A stretch of DNA of 64,000 bases from Acidovorax sp. 107 (GTDB lineage: Bacteria > Pseudomonadota > Gammaproteobacteria > Burkholderiales > Burkholderiaceae_C), in assembly GCF_003058055.1 (NCBI RefSeq), contig NZ_QBTZ01000001.1, positions 994,501-1,058,500 on the forward strand. The letters run 5' to 3'. Shown one piece after another: positions 39,903 through 48,718 of the stretch; within the stretch, counting starts at the first letter, position 1, and every line of letters begins with the position of its first letter. The notes beneath the pieces are model-generated. The model was not told the DNA's origin, did not search any database, and was given only the letters and a program-made list of their open reading frames with translations. The position numbers and the translations under genes are program-made.

Positions 39903-40718
39903 ATGGATAGCAAGATGTCTGGTGAAGTGTTGATGAATGCCGGTGAGGGTGGAGTGGTGCATGTCACTCTGCGCCACACCGGGCGGCTGAACGCCATGTC
40001 GCGGCCCATGTGGCGGCAGTTGCGCGCGGTGTTTGAAGACGTGCAGCGCCGCTCTGATGCGCGCTGCGTGCTCATCGCGGGCGAGGGCGGGGCGTTTTGT
40101 GCGGGCGGAGACATTTCAGAGTACCCCGGCTTCCGTTTTGACGCGGCAGCCCTGCGCGACTTTCATGAAAACGACGTGTGGGGCGGGCTGAACGCCATGC
40201 TCCAGTGCGACGTGCCCATCGTGGCCCAGATCAACGGTGCCTGCATGGGCGCCGGCGTGGAGATTGCCAGCTGCTGCGACATCCGCGTGGCGGGCAGTGG
40301 CGCGCGCTTTGGCGCGCCGATTGCCAAGCTGGGTTTTCCGATGGCTCCGCGCGAGGCGCAACTGGTGGCCGGTGCGGTGGGTGACGTGACCGCACGCCAG
40401 ATGCTGCTGGAGGCCGCCACCTTCAGCGCCCCCGACATGCTGGCCCGTGGCTTTCTGAGCCGCGTGGTGGCCGATGACATGGTGGCCACCGAAGCCCTGG
40501 GCAGTGCCCAGCGCATCGCCGCACTGGCGCCCCAGGCCGCCCGCATGAACAAACAGACGTTTCGAGCATTAAAAGCGCCTGTGGTGCTACAGAATCATGC
40601 CCAGTCTGCTATCGAAAAAATAGTAAATGGCCCTGCCGATCCCTATGCCTACGCCGCCAGTGCCGAGCACCGCGAAGGGATCGCTGCCTTTCTGGACAAG
40701 CGCGCGCCGGTGTTCTGA
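39903..40718 (+). CDS. Enoyl-CoA hydratase/isomerase family protein
   Basis: This 271-residue crotonase-fold protein has oxyanion-hole segments GEGGAFCAGGD and GACMGAGVEIASCCDIRV. The catalytic glutamates of true hydratases are not both evident, so the reaction is open: hydratase, isomerase, hydrolase or decarboxylase on a CoA ester. The site between the Bug gene and matB suggests a CoA derivative related to malonate. The C-terminal part (about residues 215-240) contains a dispersed repeat copy and has AT-richer codons than the rest. An in-frame ATG at 39915 is an alternative start. Confidence 0.88.
   Translation: MDSKMSGEVLMNAGEGGVVHVTLRHTGRLNAMSRPMWRQLRAVFEDVQRRSDARCVLIAGEGGAFCAGGDISEYPGFRFDAAALRDFHENDVWGGLNAMLQCDVPIVAQINGACMGAGVEIASCCDIRVAGSGARFGAPIAKLGFPMAPREAQLVAGAVGDVTARQMLLEAATFSAPDMLARGFLSRVVADDMVATEALGSAQRIAALAPQAARMNKQTFRALKAPVVLQNHAQSAIEKIVNGPADPYAYAASAEHREGIAAFLDKRAPVF
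40568..40613 (-). repeat. Dispersed 46-bp element, copy 6 (inside enoyl-CoA hydratase gene)
   Basis: On the minus strand it begins GATAGC, has GGCAT and GCACC in the shared columns, and ends CTTTTAAT. It lies in the reading frame, 105 bp before the stop codon. Local codons (ATT AAA, AAT CAT, ATC GAA AAA ATA) are unlike those of the rest of the gene. Confidence 0.75.
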
Positions 40719-40800
40719 CCGACGCCTTCATCCCCGCTTTCTCCCATTCAGCCAGTCCCAAACTCTCAACCCAGCTACCCAGCCCATCGAAGTCTGAGCC

Positions 40801-42354
40801 ATGAGCCAACACAACCTCTTCAGCGCCCTGCGCGCCGCGTTCCCGTCTGACCTGGACAGCACTGCCGTCGAGACCACAGCGGCCGACGGCACCCCGCTGT
40901 ACTACACCTGGCGCGACCTGGACCGCGCCAGCGCCCGCATCGCCAACCTGCTCGCATCGCTCAAGCTGCCTGAGGGCAGCCGCGTGGCCGTGCAGGTCGA
41001 AAAATCGGTCGAAGCGATGGCGCTGTACCTGGCCACGCTTCGTGCGGGCTACGTGTTCCTGCCGCTCAACACCGCCTACCAAAGCGCCGAGATCGAGTAC
41101 TTCATCGGCAACGCCGAGCCTGCCGTCGTGGTGTGCTCGCCCGGTAACTTTGGCTGGGTCAGCAAGATCGCCTTCACCCTGGGCACGCAGCATGTGTTCA
41201 CCCTGGGTGACGACCGCACCGGCAGCCTGCTCGATCGCGCTGCCCACCACGGTGACGAGCACCAGGCCGTGGCCCGCAGCGCCGACGACCTGGCCGCCAT
41301 CCTCTACACCAGCGGCACCACCGGCCGCAGCAAGGGCGCCATGCTCACGCACGGCAACATGCTCAGCAACGCGGTCATGCTCAAGGACTACTGGGGCTGG
41401 AAGAAGGGCGATGTGCTCATCCACGCGCTGCCCATCTTCCATGTGCACGGCCTGTTCGTGGCCATCCACGGCGCGCTCATCAACGGCAGCAAGATGATCT
41501 GGATGGCCAAGTTCGACCCCAAGGCCGTCATCGCCGCCATGCCCCGTGCCACCGTGTTCATGGGCGTGCCCACGCTGTATGTGCGCATGCTGGCCGAGGC
41601 CGGTTTGAATAAGGATGCCGTGAAGAACATGCGCCTGTTCATCGCAGGCTCCGCACCGCTGCTCATCGAAACCTTCAAGGAATGGCAGCAACGCACCGGC
41701 CACACCATTCTGGAGCGCTACGGCATGAGCGAAACCATCATGCTCACCAGCAACCCCTACAGCGCAGATAAGCGCTACCAAGGCCAGGATGAACGCCGTG
41801 GCGGCACCGTGGGCTTCCCCCTACCGGGCGTGAGCCTGCGCGTGCAGGGCGACGACGGCAAAGACCTGCCCGTGGGCGAGATCGGCGGCATCCAGGTCAA
41901 GGGCCCCAATGTGTTCAAAGGCTACTGGCGCATGCCCGAGAAGACGGCGGAAGAGTTCACGAAGGACGGTTACTTCAAGACCGGCGACGTGGGCAAGGTG
42001 GACGAGCGTGGTTATGTGCACATCGTGGGCCGCAGCAAAGACCTGATCATCAGCGGCGGCTACAACGTCTACCCCGCAGAGATCGAGGGCTACATCAACG
42101 ACATGCCCAGCGTGGCCGAAAGCGCCCTGGTCGGCGTGCCCCACCCCGACTTTGGCGAAGTGGGCGTGGCCGTGGTCATTGCCAAGCCCGGCGCCAGCCT
42201 GGACGCTGATGCCATCGTGGCCCAGCTCAAGTCGCAGCTTGCCAACTTCAAGATTCCGAAGAAGTGTTTTGTGGTGGCGGAGCTGCCGCGCAACACCATG
42301 GGCAAGGTGCAGAAAAATCTGCTGCGGGATCAGTACAAGGGGTTGTTTGCCTGA
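40801..42354 (+). CDS. matB: Malonyl-CoA synthetase (malonate--CoA ligase)
   Basis: This 517-residue AMP-forming ligase has YTSGTTGRSKGAMLTH (P-loop-like), ERYGMSET, YFKTGDVGKVDERGY and the C-terminal Lys motif NTMGKVQKNLLR. Length and sequence pattern fit MatB, and the operon with malonyl-CoA decarboxylase supports malonate as substrate. A methylmalonate activity, as in some MatB enzymes, is possible. It is the last gene of the operon. Confidence 0.92.
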   Translation: MSQHNLFSALRAAFPSDLDSTAVETTAADGTPLYYTWRDLDRASARIANLLASLKLPEGSRVAVQVEKSVEAMALYLATLRAGYVFLPLNTAYQSAEIEYFIGNAEPAVVVCSPGNFGWVSKIAFTLGTQHVFTLGDDRTGSLLDRAAHHGDEHQAVARSADDLAAILYTSGTTGRSKGAMLTHGNMLSNAVMLKDYWGWKKGDVLIHALPIFHVHGLFVAIHGALINGSKMIWMAKFDPKAVIAAMPRATVFMGVPTLYVRMLAEAGLNKDAVKNMRLFIAGSAPLLIETFKEWQQRTGHTILERYGMSETIMLTSNPYSADKRYQGQDERRGGTVGFPLPGVSLRVQGDDGKDLPVGEIGGIQVKGPNVFKGYWRMPEKTAEEFTKDGYFKTGDVGKVDERGYVHIVGRSKDLIISGGYNVYPAEIEGYINDMPSVAESALVGVPHPDFGEVGVAVVIAKPGASLDADAIVAQLKSQLANFKIPKKCFVVAELPRNTMGKVQKNLLRDQYKGLFA

Positions 42355-42389
42355 TGCGGTCCCGAGGGGGGATGCGCTGCGCCTCCTGA

Positions 42390-42408
42390 GCGGGGTCGCT
42401 CACCCCGC
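42390..42408. terminator. Hairpin between convergent matB and lysR genes
   Basis: GCGGGGT (42390-42396) pairs with ACCCCGC (42402-42408) across a 5-base loop. It overlaps the end of the LysR gene and has no T-run, so it may end transcription only weakly. Confidence 0.4.
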
Positions 42409-43374
42409 CGTCTGACCCGCCGCCGCTGAGACCTGTGGGCTGCAGAAAATGCAGGGAGTTGCGGCTGGCGCTGCGGCGCCCTCGGCATGGTTGCAGCAGT
42501 GCTCCAGCCACCCGGCCACCAGCCGGTACACCGACAGATTGGTGCGTGCCGTGGGTGCGCACAGGTAGTAGCCCAGCGGGCTGTCAAAGCGGTCTTTCAG
42601 GGGCTCCACCAGGGTGCCCGCCGCCAGTTCGTCCTCCACCAGGCAGGTGGGCACGATGCCTACGCCAAAGCCTGAGACGGCGGCTCGGATGATCAGCGAG
42701 TACAGATTGAAGCCCGGACCGAACCGGCTGGCGCTGGTGTCCAGGCCGTGGGCTTCCATCCAGTCTTGCCAGGCCAGGGGTACTTCGATGTGCTGCAGCA
42801 GCGTGGCACGCATCAGGTCTTGTGGGGTGCGCAGGGGCAGGGCGGATTGCAGTTGGGGGCTGCAGACGATGCTGGTTTCTTTGCCAATCAGGTAGCGGGC
42901 ATTGGCGCTGGGCCAGTTGCCGTAGCCGTACTGGATGGCCGCGTCGAACTCGTGCGGCGTCGCAAAGTCGTGCGCGTGCTGGTAGCGCACGAAGTTCAGC
43001 GACACCTGCGGCAGCGTGCGCTTGAAGTGCCCCAGGCGCGGGAAGAGCCACTGCGCCGCGAACGTGGGCGGCACCGACAGGTTGAGCGAGCCGCCGTCGC
43101 CCCCGTACGACATGAGTTGCGCTGTGGCCGATTCCAGTGCGGCCATGGCGGGGCGGGTAGCGTTGAGGTAGGTGGCGCCCGCCTCGGTCAGCTCCAGCCC
43201 CGTGGCCTTGCGGATGAACAGCTTCTGGCCCAGGTAGTCCTCCAACGCGGCAATGTGGCGGCTGATGGCGCTTTGCGTCACGCATAACTCGCGCGCAGCC
43301 ATGGTGAAGGCCTGGTGCTTGGCGGCGGAGTGAAAGGCGTTCAGCTCTGAAATAGTGGGGCAGAGGCGGCGCAT
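42400..43374 (-). CDS. LysR family transcriptional regulator (GcvA-like)
   Basis: The 324-residue protein has a winged helix-turn-helix at about 8-65 (FTMAARELCVTQSAISRHIAALEDYLGQ) followed by an effector domain. The pattern resembles the GcvA/AmpR branch. It is convergent with matB and divergent from the amidohydrolase-ABC cluster (225 bp between the starts), so the cluster to its right is its more likely target. I see no clear dyad in that gap. Confidence 0.92.
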   Translation of the reverse strand: MRRLCPTISELNAFHSAAKHQAFTMAARELCVTQSAISRHIAALEDYLGQKLFIRKATGLELTEAGATYLNATRPAMAALESATAQLMSYGGDGGSLNLSVPPTFAAQWLFPRLGHFKRTLPQVSLNFVRYQHAHDFATPHEFDAAIQYGYGNWPSANARYLIGKETSIVCSPQLQSALPLRTPQDLMRATLLQHIEVPLAWQDWMEAHGLDTSASRFGPGFNLYSLIIRAAVSGFGVGIVPTCLVEDELAAGTLVEPLKDRFDSPLGYYLCAPTARTNLSVYRLVAGWLEHCCNHAEGAAAPAATPCIFCSPQVSAAAGQTAG

Positions 43375-43598
43375 AGGGTTATCCCTTGATATGAGTGCTG
43401 CTCATGGGTGGGTGAGATTTTAGGCGTTGCGGCCAAGGGCAATTGGCCCGATAAATGCGTCCTGTGACAGCAACGTGTCAAGCGTCACACTCTGTAGATG
43501 CTGCAATGCACCAGATGGATGCTTGATGGTCATCATGGCTCCCCAAAAAATGGGCCATGAGTAATTTTGAAGCCATTGCGCCCACTTTGACGAACCTC

Positions 43599-44831
43599 AT
43601 GACCTCTTTGTTGATTAAAAACAGCCGTGTGCTGGATGTGCATGCCCTGACTTTGCGCACCGGCTTGTCCGTTCTGGTGCAGGACGGCCGCATTGCGGCG
43701 GTAGGCGCCGACCTGGAGGTGCCAGAAGGTACAGCCACACTGGACGCAAAGGGCATGACCCTGATGCCTGGCTTGATCGACTGCCACGTGCATGTGGTGG
43801 CCTCGTCGTTCAACCTGGGCACGGTGGCCAAGATGCCCAACGTGTTCACCATGATGCGCTCGCTGCCCATCATGAAAGGCATGCTGGACCGGGGCTTCAC
43901 CACCGTGCGCGATGCGGGCGGCGCCGACTGGTCGCTGGCCGAAGCGGTGCGCACGGGGCTGGTGCAGGGGCCGCGCATCTTCCCGGCGGGCAAGGCGCTG
44001 TCGCAAACCGGTGGGCATGCGGACTTTCGTCAGCGCAACGATGACCTGGATGTGTGCTCGTGCGCTTACAAGCTGGGCAACATTGGCCGCGTGGTGGATG
44101 GGGTGGATGCCTGCCGCCTGGCGGTGCGCGAAGAGATCCTGAAGGGCGCCACACAGATCAAGGTGATGGCTTCGGGCGGCGTGGCGTCGCCCAACGACCC
44201 GATTGGCAACCTGGGCTATTCCGAAGCCGAGTTGCACGCCATCGTGGAAGAGGCATCCAACGCCAATACCTATGTGATGGCCCACGCCTACACGCCGCGC
44301 GCCATTGCCCGCGCGGTGCGCTGCGGGGTGCGTACCATTGAGCACGGTAATTTGGTGGATGCCCCCACGGCAGAGTTCATGGCCGAGATGGGCGCTTTCA
44401 TGGTGCCGACGCTCATCACCTATGAAGGGTTGGCCAACGAGGGCGAGCGTTATGGTTTGCCCGCGGTGTCGATTGCCAAGATCGACTCGGTGCGTGGGCA
44501 GGGCAAGCAGGCCATCGAGATTCTGGCCAAGGCAGGCGTAAAAATGGGCCTGGGCAGCGACCTGTTGGCCGAAACGCACTACCTGCAGTCCGACGAGTTG
44601 CGCCTGCGCGCCGACGTGCTGGGCAACGGGCCCGTGCTGCAGCAGGCCACGCTGATCGGCGCCGAGATCCTGGGCCAGCAAGGCCAGCTGGGCGAAGTGA
44701 CGCCTGGTGCCATTGCCGACCTGCTGCTGGTCGATGGCGACCCGCTCACCGACATCACCTGCCTGCTGAACCAGGGCGAGCGCATTCGCGCCATCGCCAA
44801 GGACGGCGTGTGGGTCAAGAACACCCTTTGA
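43599..44831 (+). CDS. Metal-dependent amidohydrolase (M38/imidazolonepropionase-like)
   Basis: The 410-residue product has an N-terminal beta-sandwich part and a TIM-barrel metal site. The HxH pair is in DCHVHVV, a probable carboxylated Lys in QIKVMASGG, and further ligands His in AHAYTP and IEHGN and Asp in GLGSDLL. It hydrolyses an amide or peptide bond in some small molecule. I chose the ATG at 43599. An ATG at 43557 adds 14 residues with codons unlike the rest and sits beside a small inverted repeat. It precedes the ABC transporter genes by 42 bp, so the transported solute is probably its substrate. Confidence 0.88.
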   Translation: MTSLLIKNSRVLDVHALTLRTGLSVLVQDGRIAAVGADLEVPEGTATLDAKGMTLMPGLIDCHVHVVASSFNLGTVAKMPNVFTMMRSLPIMKGMLDRGFTTVRDAGGADWSLAEAVRTGLVQGPRIFPAGKALSQTGGHADFRQRNDDLDVCSCAYKLGNIGRVVDGVDACRLAVREEILKGATQIKVMASGGVASPNDPIGNLGYSEAELHAIVEEASNANTYVMAHAYTPRAIARAVRCGVRTIEHGNLVDAPTAEFMAEMGAFMVPTLITYEGLANEGERYGLPAVSIAKIDSVRGQGKQAIEILAKAGVKMGLGSDLLAETHYLQSDELRLRADVLGNGPVLQQATLIGAEILGQQGQLGEVTPGAIADLLLVDGDPLTDITCLLNQGERIRAIAKDGVWVKNTL

Positions 44832-44873
44832 GTCCCTTTCACCCCCCTCACCCCCAAAAGACCGGAGATCACC

Positions 44874-46094
44874 ATGCAACGTAGAAATTTCGTCAAGCTC
44901 GGCGGCGCCGCAGCAGCTCTGCAGTTCCTTCCCTCCATCGGGTTCAGCCAGCAGGGCGAGGTGTTTCGCATTGGCTCGCTCACGCCCATCACGGGGGCGG
45001 GCAGCCCTTACGGCCCAGGCATGCAACAGGCCATTCGCCTGGCTGTGGACGAGGTCAATGCTGCAGGCGGCGCAGGTGGCCGCAAGCTCGAACTCTTCAC
45101 CGAAGACGACCAGACCAAGCCTGACGCCGCCGTGCTGGCCGCCAAGAAGCTGATCGAGGTGAACAAGGTGCAGGCGGTGCTGGGCACCTGGGCCTCGGGC
45201 GTGACGCTGGCGGTGATGCCGCTGACCGATGCGGCGGGCATCATCCAGATGAACGTGTCGGGCGCACCCGCCATCTCCACGCTGGACACCAAGGACCTGG
45301 TGTGGCGCTTTCAGGCCACCAACGACCGTTTTGGCGCGGCGTTTGCCGAGATCTGCACCAAACGCGGCTTCAAGCGACCAGCCACCATGGCGTTCAACAA
45401 CGCATCCGGTCTGGGCAATGTGGAAGGCTTCACGCGTGTGTGGGAAAAGCGTGGCGGCAAGGTGGCGGCGCATGTCACGTACGAGCCCAACCGCCCCAGC
45501 TACCGCAGCGAGCTGCAGAAGATTCTGGCCACCAAGCCCGACGTGATCGTGATGGGCTCGTACCTGCCCGACACCACCATCATCCTGCGCGAATGGTTCC
45601 AGTCTGGCGCAGACACCAAGTGGATCATCCCGGGCTGGGCGGCCAACCCCGATCTGGTGAAGGCCCTGGGCGCCGAGGTGTGCGAAGGCATCATCTCGGT
45701 GGACACCGTGTCCAACGAAAAGAGCGCGTCTTACGCCCAATTTGATGCCGCCTTTACCAAGGCCACGGGCAAGGCCGCATCCACCAACATCTACGCCGCC
45801 ATGGCCTACGACATGGTGATCTCGCTGGCCCTGGCCATGGAGGCCGCTGGCCCCAAGGCCACGGTGGAGCAGGTCAATGCCAAGATGCGCGATGTCTCCA
45901 ACGCCCCCGGCACGGCCGTGTTCACCTTTGCCGAAGGCAAGGCGCAACTGGCCAAGAAAGCCAAGGTGAACTACGAAGGTGCATCGAGCAAACTCGACTT
46001 TGACAAGGCGGGCGACGTGACGCCGGACTTTGGCGTGTTCATCATCGAAAAGGGCCAGCTGGTGCGGCGCGACGTGGTGTCCATCACCCTGTGA
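44874..46094 (+). CDS. ABC transporter substrate-binding protein, branched-chain amino acid type
   Basis: This 406-residue protein is of the LivJ/peripla_BP_6 family. There is an N-terminal export signal (MQRRNFVKLGGAAAALQFL, Tat-like) and then the typical opening FRIGSLTPITGAGSPYGPGMQQAIRLAVDEVNAAGG. GGAG is about 8 bases before the ATG. It begins a five-gene transporter set with the amidohydrolase in front. Members of this family bind amino acids but also amides, urea and aromatic acids, so the ligand is open. Confidence 0.93.
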   Translation: MQRRNFVKLGGAAAALQFLPSIGFSQQGEVFRIGSLTPITGAGSPYGPGMQQAIRLAVDEVNAAGGAGGRKLELFTEDDQTKPDAAVLAAKKLIEVNKVQAVLGTWASGVTLAVMPLTDAAGIIQMNVSGAPAISTLDTKDLVWRFQATNDRFGAAFAEICTKRGFKRPATMAFNNASGLGNVEGFTRVWEKRGGKVAAHVTYEPNRPSYRSELQKILATKPDVIVMGSYLPDTTIILREWFQSGADTKWIIPGWAANPDLVKALGAEVCEGIISVDTVSNEKSASYAQFDAAFTKATGKAASTNIYAAMAYDMVISLALAMEAAGPKATVEQVNAKMRDVSNAPGTAVFTFAEGKAQLAKKAKVNYEGASSKLDFDKAGDVTPDFGVFIIEKGQLVRRDVVSITL

Positions 46095-46101
46095 TGGTTG
46101 T

Positions 46102-46145
46102 GCCCGGTGTAGCCGCAGGGTGCGGGCGCCGGGCTTTGTATTTTT
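46102..46145 (+). terminator. Attenuator-like terminator between binding-protein and permease genes
   Basis: An outer stem GCCCGG/CCGGGC (46102-46107, 46129-46134) encloses CCGCA/TGCGG (46113-46117, 46121-46125) and is followed by TTTGTATTTTT. Partial stops here are common in ABC operons and give more binding protein than permease. Confidence 0.8.
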
Positions 46146-46181
46146 GGACTCCGCAGGGCGAGAGATGCACGGAATGACGCA

Positions 46182-47057
46182 ATGACCTGGATCGACTTTG
46201 TAAACCTACTGATCAATGGATTGATCGAGGGCCTGGTGGTGGCATTGCCCGCCTTGGCCATGACCCTGGTGATGGGCGTCAACCGCTTTCCCAACGCCGC
46301 CACGGGCGACATGATGACCACCGGCGCCTACGCGGCCGTGGCGGTGCAGCTGCTGGGCGGCTGGCCGCTGTGGGCGGCGGCGCTGGGCAGCATGGTGGTC
46401 ACGGCCCTGGTGTCTGCAGGCTCGTACACGCTGATTTTTCGCAAGCTGGCCGGGCGGCCCATGGTGTCGTCCATGCTCGCGGCCATTGGCCTGGGGTTTT
46501 TGCTGCGCAGCCTGATCGGCTTTTTTGCCGGGCACGACCAGCGCACGTTTGACCTGCCCCTGGTGCGTGCCTGGAATTTTGGCGGCATCCGCATCCTGCC
46601 CACCGACCTGGCAATTGCGGCGGTGGCCGCCGCATGCCTGCTGGTGGTGTTTGTGCTGATCTACCGCACCAGTTTTGGCCGCCAGTTGCGCGCCGTGGCG
46701 GACAGTGCCGACCTGGCGCGTGCCAGCGGCATCCGCGCCAACGGGCTGATGCTGAGCCTGTGGTTGCTGGTGGGGGCGCTGTCATCGCTGGGCGGCGTGC
46801 TGCTGGGCATGAAGGCCGTGGTCAGCCCCGAGATGGGGTGGGAGAGCCTGATCCCCGCGTTTGCCGCCATGGTGCTGGGTGGCATCGGTAGCCCGGTGGG
46901 TGCGGTGTTGGGTGCGCTGCTGCTGTGTGTGGCGCAAGAGCTGGCGGTGCCGCTGATGGGGCCGTCGTACAAGCTGGTGCTGTCGTTTGTGGTGCTGGCG
47001 CTGGTGCTGCTGGTGCGCCCGGCGGGCATCATGGGCCGCGTGCAACTGGTGCGGTAA
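46182..47057 (+). CDS. ABC transporter permease, LivH type
   Basis: The 291-residue inner-membrane protein has about eight hydrophobic segments and the LivH opening (LINGLIEGLVVALPALAMTLVMGV). The cytoplasmic coupling region includes RQLRAVADSADLARASGI. It starts 87 bp after the binding-protein gene and ends 12 bp before the LivM-type gene. Confidence 0.94.
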   Translation: MTWIDFVNLLINGLIEGLVVALPALAMTLVMGVNRFPNAATGDMMTTGAYAAVAVQLLGGWPLWAAALGSMVVTALVSAGSYTLIFRKLAGRPMVSSMLAAIGLGFLLRSLIGFFAGHDQRTFDLPLVRAWNFGGIRILPTDLAIAAVAAACLLVVFVLIYRTSFGRQLRAVADSADLARASGIRANGLMLSLWLLVGALSSLGGVLLGMKAVVSPEMGWESLIPAFAAMVLGGIGSPVGAVLGALLLCVAQELAVPLMGPSYKLVLSFVVLALVLLVRPAGIMGRVQLVR

Positions 47058-47069
47058 GGAGTCCGATTC

Positions 47070-47951
47070 ATGATTGCTTATCTGTGTGCCATTGGCATTG
47101 TTGCCCTTATCTATTGCTTGCTCGCGCTGGGCCTGAACCTGCAGTTCGGCCTGACCCGGCTGGTCAACTTTGGCGTCGTGGCGTTCTTTGCCGTGGGCGC
47201 CTACACCTCGGGCCTGCTGGCGCTGCAAGGCGTGCCGCTGGTGCTGTGCTTTGTGGCGGCTGGCGTGCTCGCTGGTGTGCTGGCGCTGCCCATCGGCTTG
47301 CTGTCGCTGCGGCTGCGGGATGACTACCTGGCCATCGTCACGCTGGGTTTTTCTGAGGCGGTGCGCATCTCCATCCAGCAAGAGAGCTGGTTGACCAAAG
47401 GCGTGCAGGGCTTGCCTGGTCTGCCCAAGCTGTTTGCGTCCTGGGGCAGTGGCACGTCGGACATGGCGATCTTTGTCACGCTGCTGGCGGTGGTTGCGGT
47501 GGTGGCATGGGGCACGGTGCGCCTGGCGGCCAGCCCGTTTGGGCGCCTGCTCAAGGCCATTGGGGACGATGAGCCCGCACTGTCGGCCCTGGGCAAGGAC
47601 CCGGCCTGGTTCAAGGTGCAGGTGTTCATGCTGGGGGCTGCGCTGGCCGGGCTGGCTGGCGCGTTCTATGCCCACTTCATCACCTTCATCACGCCCGAGC
47701 AGTTCATCCCGCTCATCACGTTTTATGTGTGGATGGGCCTCGTGATGGGCGGCTCGGGCACCGTGCGCGGCGCGGTGTTTGGATCGCTGCTGCTGATGGT
47801 GTTTCTGGAGGGCTCGCGTTTTGCCAAGGACTGGGTGCCGGGTGTGTCGGAGGTTGGCATGGCCAGCCTGCGCCTGGCGGCGGTGGGCCTGGCGCTGATC
47901 CTGGTCACCTTGTACAAGCCCAACGGCCTGTTTGGAGGCAAATCCCAATGA
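47070..47951 (+). CDS. ABC transporter permease, LivM type
   Basis: The 293-residue polytopic protein carries LivM-family segments (LALGLNLQFGLTRLVNFGVVAFFAVGAYTSG; LRLRDDYLAIVTLGFSEAVR). It pairs with the LivH-type permease to form the channel. Its stop overlaps the next start by 4 bases, so it is coupled to the ATPase gene. Confidence 0.94.
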   Translation: MIAYLCAIGIVALIYCLLALGLNLQFGLTRLVNFGVVAFFAVGAYTSGLLALQGVPLVLCFVAAGVLAGVLALPIGLLSLRLRDDYLAIVTLGFSEAVRISIQQESWLTKGVQGLPGLPKLFASWGSGTSDMAIFVTLLAVVAVVAWGTVRLAASPFGRLLKAIGDDEPALSALGKDPAWFKVQVFMLGAALAGLAGAFYAHFITFITPEQFIPLITFYVWMGLVMGGSGTVRGAVFGSLLLMVFLEGSRFAKDWVPGVSEVGMASLRLAAVGLALILVTLYKPNGLFGGKSQ

Positions 47952-48718
47952 CTGCAACAACGATGCTGAAGGTGGGCGCCGTCACGCGGCAGTTTGGGGG
48001 CTTTAAAGCGGTGGACGGGGTGTCACTGCAACTGGCCGCGGGCGAGATTCTCGGCATTGCAGGCACCAACGGTGCGGGCAAGAGCACGCTGTTTGCGGCC
48101 ATTGCCGGACAGCAGCCCGCGGATGCGGGGCAGATCCACTTTGAGGGACAGGACATCACCCGCATGCCCCCATATCGCCGGGCCCGGCTGGGGCTGGTGC
48201 GCACGTTCCAGATTCCGCGGGAGTTCAAGAGCCTGACGGTGCACGAAAACCTGATGGCTGCCGCTGCCAACCCGCAGGGAGAGCGGCTGCTGAACGCCTT
48301 CTTCCAGACCCGCGCCCGCCGCGAGCATGAGGCACAGCTCTCCATCAAGGCAGACCGCATCCTGCAGTTTTTGAACCTGGCGCGGGTGCGCGATGTGAAG
48401 GCGGGTGGCCTCTCGGGTGGGCAAAAGAAGCTGGTGGAGCTGGGCCGGGTGCTGATGCTGGACCCGCGCTGCATCTTGCTGGACGAGCCGTTTGCCGGGG
48501 TCAACCCGGTGCTGATCGAAGAGATTTGCGACCGCGTGCGCGAGCTGAACGGGCAGGGCATCGCGTTCATCGTGATCGAGCACCACCTGCAGGCGCTCAA
48601 GTCGCTGTCGAACCGCATGATCGTGATGGACCGGGGCAGCATCCTGGCCGAGGGCGACCCGCACACCGTGCTGGACGACCCACGTGTGCAGGAAGCCTAT
48701 ATGGGAGGGGTGGTATGA
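47948..48718 (+). CDS. ABC transporter ATP-binding protein, LivG type
   Basis: The 256-residue ATPase has Walker A GTNGAGKST near residues 38-46, signature LSGGQKKLVELG, Walker B CILLDEPFAGV and the switch His in VIEHHLQ. GLVRTFQIPREFKSLTVHENL is typical of LivG. The start at 47948 overlaps the livM stop. The frame is open further upstream but only as a shadow of livM. Confidence 0.95.
   Translation: MTATTMLKVGAVTRQFGGFKAVDGVSLQLAAGEILGIAGTNGAGKSTLFAAIAGQQPADAGQIHFEGQDITRMPPYRRARLGLVRTFQIPREFKSLTVHENLMAAAANPQGERLLNAFFQTRARREHEAQLSIKADRILQFLNLARVRDVKAGGLSGGQKKLVELGRVLMLDPRCILLDEPFAGVNPVLIEEICDRVRELNGQGIAFIVIEHHLQALKSLSNRMIVMDRGSILAEGDPHTVLDDPRVQEAYMGGVV

Noticed and set aside
43540..43556. 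Imperfect inverted repeat before the upstream amidohydrolase ATG, as an operator
   Set aside because: The arms are short and mismatched; I only use it as weak support against a start at 43557.
43533..45947. 804-residue minus-strand frame opposite the amidohydrolase and receptor
   Set aside because: It is a shadow frame with compositionally odd translation and no start signals.
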